Assembly (NCBI GenBank): GCA_003694425.1
Contig: RFJX01000042.1
Location: forward strand, 1-9,261
Direction: 5' to 3'
Length of the DNA stretch: 9,261 nucleotides
Source: Gammaproteobacteria bacterium
Lineage (GTDB): Bacteria > Pseudomonadota > Gammaproteobacteria > J113
The position numbers were made by a program, and so were the translations under genes. The notes under the pieces were generated by a model that did no database searches, had not been told where the DNA came from, and saw only the letters and a program-made list of their open reading frames with translations. Every line of letters starts with the position of its first letter. The stretch's first letter is position 1. Positions 1 through 6,073 of this stretch are shown one piece after another.

Positions 1-259
1 CCCGGAGTCCTTCGGCCGCACCACCCTCGAGGCCCTGGCCATGGGCCGGCCCGTGATCGGCTATGCCCACGGCGGCGTGCGCGAGCAGCTCGAGGCCCTC
101 TTCCCCAAGGGCCTGGTGCCCGTCGGTGACACCGACGCCGTGGTGCGCAAGGTGCTCGAATGGCGGCACGAGCCGCCACCGGTGCGTGAACTGGCCGATG
201 CCTTCTCTCTGCCCGCCATGCAGGAGCGTACCCTGTCCGTATACAGGGAGCTAGCATGA
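1..259 (+). CDS. Glycosyltransferase family 4, C-terminal fragment (cut by window edge)
   Basis: This is the last 85 or so codons of a GT-B fold glycosyltransferase; the reading frame is open from base 2 and the 5' part lies outside the window. The visible start reads PESFGRTTLEALAMGRPVIG. It carries the EX7E signature of GT4 retaining transferases (the E of PESFG and the E of TLEAL, eight residues apart), followed by the usual G(R)PVI and GG(V)xE segments that bind the nucleotide-sugar donor. GT4 enzymes add sugars from NDP-sugar donors at the cytoplasmic side of the membrane. Neighbouring genes point to LPS core or O-chain assembly, but the acceptor and sugar cannot be read from this fragment. 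Its TGA stop (257-259) overlaps an ATG at 256, so it is probably the upstream member of the same operon as the GT11 and GT10 genes. Confidence 0.9.
   Translation, partial: PESFGRTTLEALAMGRPVIGYAHGGVREQLEALFPKGLVPVGDTDAVVRKVLEWRHEPPPVRELADAFSLPAMQERTLSVYRELA
245..250 (+). promoter_or_regulatory. Shine-Dalgarno-like AGGGAG
   Basis: AGGGAG lies inside the end of the GT4 gene, five bases before the ATG at 256. This is good ribosome-binding spacing for 256, and it is the only clear ribosome-binding site at this junction. The GT11 start at 288 has no comparable purine run just upstream. Confidence 0.45.
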
Positions 260-291
260 AGGGTGCGGCTGTTGTGGTGACCCGTTCATGA
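256..291 (+). other. Possible 11-codon mini-ORF linking GT4 and GT11
   Basis: An ATG at 256 overlaps the GT4 stop as ATGA and opens a short frame reading MKGAAVVVTRS. The frame ends with TGA at 289-291, which overlaps the GT11 start (ATG at 288) as a second ATGA. It is preceded by AGGGAG at good spacing. If translated, it would carry ribosomes from the GT4 stop to the GT11 start and couple the two genes. It could equally be chance: 11 codons give no coding statistics. I do not recognise the peptide. Confidence 0.25.
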
Positions 292-1202
292 CCAGGCACA
301 AGCGCAAGTCGGCCGGGCGGGGTGCGATCATCGCCATCGTCAAGGGAGGCCTTGGCAACCAGTTCTTCATCTATGCCGCGGCCCGGGCCCTGGCATTGAG
401 GACGGGACGGGACCTGTACCTGGATGCCGAGCTGGGATATCAGGACGATCGTTACGGGCGCCGCTATCGGTTGCAGCACTTTCCCGTGCGAGCCACGTTG
501 CTGCCTGAGGAATGGCGGATCGCCCCGTCTCTTCGGCATCCCCGTCACCGTCTCGTCCGCATGGCGAACAAGCTGCTCCCGATCCGGTGGCGCACCTATT
601 TGGCCGAGAGCCACCTGGACTCGCCGGAGACGATGGCGAGGTACCGTCCGGCCCGCCGGCGGGTCACACTCGTGGGTTACTGGCAGAACGAGACCTTCTT
701 CGCCGATCAGGCGATCCGCATCCGCGAGGAGCTGACTCCTCCGCTGCCGGAGGACGAAGAGACGCGGATCAGGGGCGAAACGCTGGCCGGGCAGGAATCG
801 GTCCTCGTGCATGTCCGGCGGCATCGCTATTCGCCACTGCTGGGCGCCGACTATTATCAGGCCGCCATCGACGAGGCCCGGGAGAAACTGGACAGCCCCG
901 TTTTCGTGCTCTTTGGCGACGATCCGGACTGGGCGCTGGCCCGGCTCGATTTCGGGACCGCCAGGGTCGAGGTCCGGTCCTGTGACGTCGATGACGAGCT
1001 GCGCGACCTCTGGCTCATGACGCGTTGCCGCCACGCCATTATCGCCAACAGCACCTTCAGCTGGTGGGGTGCCTGGCTGGGCGGTGAGGCCGGGCGGCAG
1101 CGGCTGATCTGGACGCCTGCCAGTACCGGCCTGCCACTCCAGGGGGCGGCCGGCTGGCGCCGGTTGCCCGCATCCCTGGATTATGTCGACAAGTGCGCAT
1201 GA
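288..1202 (+). CDS. GT11 family glycosyltransferase (alpha-1,2-fucosyltransferase-like)
   Basis: The 304-aa product has the normal length and layout of bacterial GT11 enzymes, which move fucose from GDP-fucose to galactose in LPS and related glycans. Visible family blocks are the N-terminal GGLGNQFF (residues 20-27, usually GGLGNQMFQYA), the GDP-binding block HVRRHRY (175-181), and NSTFSWWGAWL (254-264), which matches the conserved NSSFSWWGAWL. The second block departs from the family consensus HxRRGDY: the G-D pair is replaced by H-R, so donor or activity may differ. ATG 288 is the only plausible start, since no in-frame ATG, GTG or TTG lies between it and the GGLGNQ block. It overlaps a mini-ORF stop (ATGA). 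The gene end overlaps the start of the next gene (ATGA at 1199-1202), so translational coupling is likely. The enzyme is probably cytoplasmic or membrane-peripheral. The family call is firm; the fucose specificity is inferred. Confidence 0.88.
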   Translation: MTRHKRKSAGRGAIIAIVKGGLGNQFFIYAAARALALRTGRDLYLDAELGYQDDRYGRRYRLQHFPVRATLLPEEWRIAPSLRHPRHRLVRMANKLLPIRWRTYLAESHLDSPETMARYRPARRRVTLVGYWQNETFFADQAIRIREELTPPLPEDEETRIRGETLAGQESVLVHVRRHRYSPLLGADYYQAAIDEAREKLDSPVFVLFGDDPDWALARLDFGTARVEVRSCDVDDELRDLWLMTRCRHAIIANSTFSWWGAWLGGEAGRQRLIWTPASTGLPLQGAAGWRRLPASLDYVDKCA

Positions 1203-2176
1203 TGGAAACGCCGTTACGAATCCGCTTCATCATGGATTGCGCCCCGGAAGGGCTGGAACTGCTGACACCGGGAGGTTCCCTGCGCTGGGGGAACTGTGTC
1301 TTCGACATCAATCCTCCCGAGGGCGGCGAGACCGATTTCTGTGTCGTGCTCGCCAACGCCACTCCCAGGGACCGTTTCCGGGTCGCGCCGTGCAACACCC
1401 TGTTCATCGCCGGCGAACCCCTGGAGAAGAAACTCTATCCGCCCGCTTTCTATGCACAGTTCGGTCACGTGATCGATACGCACGATCGCTCCGGTCATCC
1501 ACACCTGATCCAGAGCGCGCCCGGGCTCAACTGGCACGTCGGTCTCGATCAGGGCGCCAATCGCTACCTCTATGGCCTTGATCGACTGCGGACGATTGAA
1601 TACCCGCAGAAGGAGAACCGCATCTCCGTGGTCTGCTCCGATGCGGCCCATACGCCCGGACAACGCAAGCGGCTGGCGTTGCTCGAATATCTCAAGCGGC
1701 GCCTCGGCAAGCGGCTGGTGCATTTCGGGCGCGGCTTCCATCCCGTCAACGACAAGATGGAGGCGATCCTTCCCTATCGCTATCACCTAGTGCTGGAGAA
1801 CAGCGTGTCCCGGCACTACTGGACGGAGAAGCTGGCCGATGCCTATCTGGGCTGGGCGTTTCCCGTCTACGCCGGCTGCACCAATATCGAAGACTACTTT
1901 CCCCGCACAGCCTTCTTGCCCATCGACGTTGACCAGCCGGAACAGGCCGAGCGCACGCTGCGCCAATTGCTGGATGCGCCCTGGGACGAGTCGCACGTGC
2001 CGGCGTTGCGCGAGGCGCGTGATCTGGTGCTCGACCGTTACAACCCGTTTGCCTGGAGCGCTCATTGGGCCAGCCGGCTATACGTGGATGCAGAATCCAG
2101 GCTGGTCACCCTGCGTTCCCACAAGGCTTTCCGCCCATTCCCCCGTGGACTGCTGTTTCGCCTTCGCAGCCGTTAG
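1199..2176 (+). CDS. GT10 family glycosyltransferase (alpha-1,3/4-fucosyltransferase-like), copy 1
   Basis: The product is about 325 aa. The C-terminal half carries the GT10 donor-binding signature: YRYHLVLENS (E200-N201 counting from ATG 1199), then HYWTEKLADAYLG (W208-T-E-K211), FPVYAG and a DYFP...FLPID segment. In known GT10 enzymes the E-N...TEK block binds GDP-fucose. The N-terminal half is the variable acceptor-binding domain and contains WGNC near residue 30, a block shared with the second GT10 gene in this window. Starts possible in frame are GTG 1193, ATG 1199 and ATG 1202. I chose 1199 because it overlaps the GT11 stop as ATGA. No good Shine-Dalgarno is visible, which fits coupled reinitiation. 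The tail is basic (RSHKAFRPFPRGLLFRLRSR) and may bind membrane. The TAG stop (2174-2176) interlocks with the stop of the convergent GT10 gene. Fucose as the donor sugar is inferred. Confidence 0.87.
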   Translation: MMETPLRIRFIMDCAPEGLELLTPGGSLRWGNCVFDINPPEGGETDFCVVLANATPRDRFRVAPCNTLFIAGEPLEKKLYPPAFYAQFGHVIDTHDRSGHPHLIQSAPGLNWHVGLDQGANRYLYGLDRLRTIEYPQKENRISVVCSDAAHTPGQRKRLALLEYLKRRLGKRLVHFGRGFHPVNDKMEAILPYRYHLVLENSVSRHYWTEKLADAYLGWAFPVYAGCTNIEDYFPRTAFLPIDVDQPEQAERTLRQLLDAPWDESHVPALREARDLVLDRYNPFAWSAHWASRLYVDAESRLVTLRSHKAFRPFPRGLLFRLRSR

Positions 2177-3264
2177 CGGTTGCGCAGATACTTGTCCGTC
2201 AGCAGGTGTCTGGCCCTCACGTAGCCCTTTTCCAGCAGATAGGCGAGTCCCCGGACGGGATGACGATGAAGGCGTCGCCGGCTGGCGATCACGCGTGGCG
2301 GTTGCCCGGCGCCGGAAGCCGGAGTGTGGTGTTCGTTGACGATGCGGCAGATGGTGGCGATGGTGCCGTATTCTTCCAGTACCCGGCGGCGGCTCTCGAG
2401 GATGGCGTCCAGGTTTTTCTCCCACGCCCGGTCCCGGATCGCCTTGCGGATCGTTTCAGCAGCCGCTTCCGTATCCCAGACGTCGATGGTGATGAAGCTC
2501 TCCGGAGGGAAATAGTCCGCCACGTTCGGGCAACCGTGATAGATTGGCATGCAGGCACCCAGAAAGGCGTCGGCCAGCTTCTCCGTCCAGTGATGCGGAC
2601 CGGCATAGTTCTCGACAGCAACGTGATACTTGTAGGGGTCGAGGGCATCGGCCTTGTCAGCCAAGGGGCGCACGCCGTGGCCATAGATCTCGAGTTCCGG
2701 GATCAGGCGTTTCAGCTCCCAGGTGAATGCATGGCGCCGCGCATGCAGGGTGCGGCCGTGACGCTTCGAGGAACAGACCGTGGAGATGAGGCGTGTCTTC
2801 TGCAGGGGGACATGCGTCCTGATGTGGTTGTAATCGCCCCGCGGTGAACTGTCGGCATAGAACCAGATGAGCGCGGGCTGCTGGTGGATGCGTCCGGGAT
2901 GCCAGGCCGTGCCCCAGGCCGGCGAGCTGGTGAGCAGCCAGTGGAACTGGCGCAGATAGCTTGAGCCATAGGCCTTGATGCTGGAAGGCTCCGAAGTGAT
3001 GAGTAGCGTATGGGTGGACGGGCAGGCCAGCCGCTCTTCCCAGAGCGGATGCCGTTCGCCTGCCAGCGAGGGCAGGTCGTCATAGACGACCAGCCAGTCG
3101 TAGTCCCGGCAGTGGCGGTCGAAGATGAAACGGCAGTTGCCCCAGACCGGTTCGTTGTCGGGAAACATGCGCAACCATCCCTCGCCGTCATGCCCTGGCT
3201 TGTACTTGCCGAGAAACTTGACGCGTATCTCCCTGTCGGAAGGATGGCGCTCGCTCATGACCAT
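2173..3264 (-). CDS. GT10 family glycosyltransferase (alpha-1,3/4-fucosyltransferase-like), copy 2
   Basis: The product is 363 aa from ATG 3264 (361 from ATG 3258). It shows the GT10 block YKYHVAVENYAGPHHWTEK (E218-N219, W226-T-E-K229), then ADAFLGACMPIYHG and DYFPPESFITIDV. WGNCRF at 41-46 matches WGNC in the convergent copy, as does a following ISTVCSS segment (ISVVCSD in copy 1). By eye about 29 of 52 residues agree with copy 1 across the donor-binding block, so the two are paralogues with diverged N-terminal acceptor domains. The start chosen gives a TGATG stop/start overlap with the GT25 gene upstream, and no strong ribosome-binding site is present. The C-terminal 40 residues are rich in Arg, Lys and His (about 320-363) and could form an amphipathic membrane-binding helix, as proposed for the tails of Helicobacter GT10 enzymes. 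This is the last gene of the six-gene minus-strand operon. Donor and acceptor are unproven. Confidence 0.87.
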   Translation of the reverse strand: MVMSERHPSDREIRVKFLGKYKPGHDGEGWLRMFPDNEPVWGNCRFIFDRHCRDYDWLVVYDDLPSLAGERHPLWEERLACPSTHTLLITSEPSSIKAYGSSYLRQFHWLLTSSPAWGTAWHPGRIHQQPALIWFYADSSPRGDYNHIRTHVPLQKTRLISTVCSSKRHGRTLHARRHAFTWELKRLIPELEIYGHGVRPLADKADALDPYKYHVAVENYAGPHHWTEKLADAFLGACMPIYHGCPNVADYFPPESFITIDVWDTEAAAETIRKAIRDRAWEKNLDAILESRRRVLEEYGTIATICRIVNEHHTPASGAGQPPRVIASRRRLHRHPVRGLAYLLEKGYVRARHLLTDKYLRNR

Positions 3265-4076
3265 CAGAATCCGCGACGGCGCTTGATGAAGCCGCGCAAG
3301 GCGTCGTAGCGGTTGAGGATGCCATGCCTGAGGCTGGTCTGCAACATGGCCAGCCGGTAGGGCAGCAGGGAGGAAGCGGCAGGAACCGCGGTCAGGTGCC
3401 CCTCTTCCTGATCCCGCCCGGTGATGTCCGAGGGCCCCTGCCTCTGGTTGATGAGGGAGGGCGACACGGCCAGTACCCGGAACCATCGGGACAGGGTGCG
3501 TGCATACCAGCGGTCGATGGCGCGATGCCGTGTCAGCCAGTCCCAGACCTCTTGCTCGTCCGGCAGAGCGTGAACCAGGATGCGGCAGGCGGCGCGGGTG
3601 AGGAGGTAGGCATGGGTGGTGCTGCAGCCGAACAGCTCGTAGAGATCCCGCCCCTCGTGCAGTGACGCGATGTGGCGATAGGGTCCAACCGGATCGGTAA
3701 AGCCCAGGTAGCAGGCTCCCCAGTGCTGCCGGTTCAGGGTCCGTGCCAGCTCGGGCACCACCAGGGGCAGGTCCGCTGCAATCCGGACATCGTCTTCCAG
3801 GATGAGCACCCGTTTCCAATCCTGTTCCAGGGCGTGTTCGATGGCCTTGCGATGGGACAGCAGGCAGCCGGCACGGCCCGCCCAGGTGGTATCGCGGCGT
3901 CGTCCCCTGAACAGAGGCGGTCTGCCGTATCCGGCAATACGCGTGCCCTTGACGGCATCGATGCGCAGCAGGGAACCCTCCGGAACATGAGGACGCAATT
4001 CTTCCTGCACGTAGGCCCAGCGGTCGGTGCGTTCGGCGAGATTGATGACGAGGATGCCGTCGGCCAGCTGCTGCAT
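3264..4076 (-). CDS. GT25 family LPS glycosyltransferase
   Basis: The 270-aa product belongs to the GT25 family (LPS glycosyltransferases such as the LgtB/Lpt type, often galactosyltransferases). The N-terminus has ILVINLAERTDRW (residues 8-20), the family's INLxxRxDR start. GCLLSHRKAI (70-79) and VLILEDDV (90-97) follow; the last supplies the acidic metal and nucleotide-sugar site. The C-terminal part is less conserved and ends in a basic run (KRRRGF). The gene begins 6 nt after the stop of the upstream transferase. An AGGGA purine run (4080-4084) overlaps that stop codon and probably serves as its ribosome-binding site. Its TGA stop overlaps the ATG of the GT10 gene (TGATG). It most likely adds galactose or a similar hexose to the LPS core or O-chain on the cytoplasmic side. 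The sugar is an inference from family members. Confidence 0.88.
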   Translation of the reverse strand: MQQLADGILVINLAERTDRWAYVQEELRPHVPEGSLLRIDAVKGTRIAGYGRPPLFRGRRRDTTWAGRAGCLLSHRKAIEHALEQDWKRVLILEDDVRIAADLPLVVPELARTLNRQHWGACYLGFTDPVGPYRHIASLHEGRDLYELFGCSTTHAYLLTRAACRILVHALPDEQEVWDWLTRHRAIDRWYARTLSRWFRVLAVSPSLINQRQGPSDITGRDQEEGHLTAVPAASSLLPYRLAMLQTSLRHGILNRYDALRGFIKRRRGF

Positions 4077-4079
4077 CTT

Positions 4080-4084
4080 TCCCT
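4080..4084 (-). promoter_or_regulatory. Ribosome-binding site of the GT25 gene
   Basis: On the minus strand, AGGGA followed by AAG precedes the ATG at 4076. It overlaps the TAG stop of the upstream gene, so the terminating ribosome sits on the site used for the next start. Spacing is short (3 nt). It supports ATG 4076 as the start. Confidence 0.4.
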
Positions 4085-4841
4085 ATGCCTGCCAGTAGTC
4101 CGCAATCCAGGGAGTGGGACGGACGTGATGGTGGAGCTTGCGGCCATGGAAGCCGTGCAGGGCCTCGTCCGGATCCGGACGGCCATGGAATACCAGGATC
4201 CTGCATCCCTCCGGCAGCCTGGGGGTGAGCAGGTAATTGAGCGGAAACGTGGGACGGCAGTGGCGCTTGAAGCTGCGCACCCATTCTTCCGGCCACCAGT
4301 GCACCTTTCCCATGGCATGGGTGAGGAAGGCCTGTTCGGTATTGAAGATGCTGCGGTCCTCGGCCTCGTGCATCTGGCGCAGGAAGGTTTCGTAGACAAG
4401 TCCGGAGTGGCCGGCGTCGAAACGGAACACCGATGAATTGCCCACGTCGGGCCTCCTGCCGAGCAGTTCCTTGCGACGGGATACCCAGTTGTGAATGATG
4501 CAGTATTCACCCGGGTGATAATCGAAGAAGCAGTCGATGTCCCCCGTGATCAGCACGTCGAGATCGAGAAAGAGTGTCGGTCCCCGCAGGCCGCCGAAGC
4601 CGTCCTGCAGGAACATCAGCTTGACGAGCACGTCGGGCCAGCCCCGTCTGATGCCGGGGTTGTCCGGAAAGGGGATGGTCTTGATGTCCGGAAGGAGACC
4701 ACTGTCGTCATCCGTGCAGCAATGGAAGCGGAACGGGCGTTGCAGATGGCGGGTTACGCCCCGGTAGAGTGCATTGACATAATGGGAGCCATAACGGTCG
4801 CCCCATTTGGTACAGAGAATGTTGACCGGTTCCTGATTCAT
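4083..4841 (-). CDS. Putative DxD glycosyltransferase, family uncertain
   Basis: The product is 252 aa. It has a GT-A-like N-terminal half: VNILCTKWGDRYG (6-18), a strand and loop ending CCTDDDSG (41-48), then PTLFLDLDVLITGDID (88-103). The DLD at 93-95 is the DxD motif expected to hold the metal and NDP-sugar. C-terminal features are HNWVSRR, a NSSVFRFDAG segment, and VFHGRPDP, which resembles the HGxxKP-type motif near the C-terminus of GT8-like enzymes. I recognise the general type (a group often annotated only as glycosyltransferase or hypothetical protein) but cannot assign a confident CAZy family; GT8-like is the best guess. Start ATG 4841 overlaps the stop of the ligase gene as ATGA. 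Purines (GAGAAAGGG) abut the ATG but the spacing is poor, so coupling seems more likely than free initiation. The frame is open upstream, but a longer start would sit inside the ligase gene. Confidence 0.75.
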   Translation of the reverse strand: MNQEPVNILCTKWGDRYGSHYVNALYRGVTRHLQRPFRFHCCTDDDSGLLPDIKTIPFPDNPGIRRGWPDVLVKLMFLQDGFGGLRGPTLFLDLDVLITGDIDCFFDYHPGEYCIIHNWVSRRKELLGRRPDVGNSSVFRFDAGHSGLVYETFLRQMHEAEDRSIFNTEQAFLTHAMGKVHWWPEEWVRSFKRHCRPTFPLNYLLTPRLPEGCRILVFHGRPDPDEALHGFHGRKLHHHVRPTPWIADYWQA

Positions 4842-6073
4842 CCCTTTCTCGCAGCGCCGTCGGGCATGGCTTCGATATGGGGGGCAGAGCGGGACACTTC
4901 CAGGTGCCGCGGATGAGCCGTCTCCTGCCACACGATCCGGCAGCCGAACACCGTGACCAGCATCCAGGTGATCTGGAAATGCAGCGAGTTGACCAGGGAG
5001 TATTCCAGCAGGCCGGCCAGGGTGGCGGATGCGAGCAGGGCGAGCATCAGGGTGGCAGCGGCCGTTCCGGCCATGAACAGGCGATAGGCAAGGTAACCGG
5101 TGGACAGGATCCAGCCGATGACCGGGAGCAGGCCTCCGGTCAATGCCAGATCGAGCAGCATGTTATGGGGCGCGTCGATGCCGTTGCGGGCTTCGGCAGG
5201 AAAGGTGGCAAAGGCATGGGCCCCCCATCCGATGAGGGGTGATTCGAGGATCTTGTTCCAGGAGAAGTCGATGAGCACGAGGCGATGCGAGGTGCTCGCT
5301 TCCTGGAAATGGCTGGCGACGAAAGACAATGTGATTCCGATCGGAATTCCGATCATCAGGAAGGCAACCACGTTCCTCCTGGAGAGATGGCGCGAGAACA
5401 GGACCAGCAGGCCCGCGGCCGAGACCAGAAGGGCGCCACGTGATCCCGACAGCCAGATCGCGCCGGCTGCCAGGAGAGCCATTGTCCAGTACAGGGGGTT
5501 ACGATGGTTCTGTCGCAGGCGGTCGGCGAGCAGGGTCAGCAACAATGAGGTAAAGGTTCCGAAGGGGTTGGGGTTGCCCGCCAGCCCCTGCATACGATAG
5601 GCGCGCCACTGCAAGTCGTGCAGGCTGCCATCACCGAGCCACTGGACGTAGCCGGCCACAACGTTGACCAGCAGGGCCCCGACGAAGATCGCATGGGCAA
5701 TACGGACAGGGATCCATCCCCGCTCCAGAAGGATCAGCAGGCCCACGCCGATGCCCAGCATGCGGAACAGGGCCGTCAATAGCGGGCGCGCCTCGGTGGC
5801 CGTCTCGAGGCCAACGGCATGCTGGACGATTGCGGCCAGGATCACGGGTACCAGCCAAGCCGATGTCAGAAGAAAATAGGCACGAATCGTGCGCGACGAC
5901 AGGACGTCGCGGGGTTGCAGCAGGGCCCAGAGCATGACGAGCGCGCCGCTGATGTGCAGGCCGGCGGTCTTCGGCGGCAGGCTCAGTACCAGGATCGTGA
6001 GCAGCAGCGATGCGATCACGGACCGGGGATCCGGGCGCAGGTGGTGGGCCGTCCTGGCGGGAAGCCTCAGCAT
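4838..6073 (-). CDS. O-antigen ligase / polymerase family membrane protein (Wzy_C)
   Basis: The 411-aa, strongly hydrophobic protein has roughly ten or more membrane segments, for example about 18-33, 39-52, 64-83, 98-116, 125-145, 172-183, 195-209, 215-226, 235-252, 306-327 and 338-378. It has the Wzy_C/WaaL layout. LSGSRGALL around S211-R212-G213-A214 is the family's conserved arginine-bearing motif, and a large periplasmic loop holds ILESPLIGWGAHAF (275-288) and APHNMLLDLALTGG (301-314), whose H303 matches the conserved loop histidine. WaaL joins undecaprenyl-linked O-chains to lipid A core in the periplasm; Wzy polymerases and other ligases share the fold. With no flippase or Wzz gene in view, ligase versus polymerase cannot be decided. 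The chosen ATG (6073) gives a 7-nt overlap with the upstream gene; a GTG about 17 codons further in is possible. The gene stop overlaps the next start (ATGA). Confidence 0.85.
   Translation of the reverse strand: MLRLPARTAHHLRPDPRSVIASLLLTILVLSLPPKTAGLHISGALVMLWALLQPRDVLSSRTIRAYFLLTSAWLVPVILAAIVQHAVGLETATEARPLLTALFRMLGIGVGLLILLERGWIPVRIAHAIFVGALLVNVVAGYVQWLGDGSLHDLQWRAYRMQGLAGNPNPFGTFTSLLLTLLADRLRQNHRNPLYWTMALLAAGAIWLSGSRGALLVSAAGLLVLFSRHLSRRNVVAFLMIGIPIGITLSFVASHFQEASTSHRLVLIDFSWNKILESPLIGWGAHAFATFPAEARNGIDAPHNMLLDLALTGGLLPVIGWILSTGYLAYRLFMAGTAAATLMLALLASATLAGLLEYSLVNSLHFQITWMLVTVFGCRIVWQETAHPRHLEVSRSAPHIEAMPDGAARKG

Noticed and set aside
2065..2847. Long plus-strand open frame antisense to the second GT10 gene (260 codons)
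   Set aside because: It is a mirror frame of a gene with clear GT10 motifs, has no recognisable domain, and overlaps the end of the first GT10 gene. The same applies to plus-strand frames at 3672-4436 and 7356-8084.
2173..4296. A 707-codon open frame on the minus strand that could look like a giant fusion protein ending in GT10
   Set aside because: Only the part below 3264 resembles a known family. The upstream part is low-complexity Pro/Arg/Gly/Ser-rich translation out of frame with the well-supported GT25 and DxD transferase genes; high GC simply keeps the frame open.
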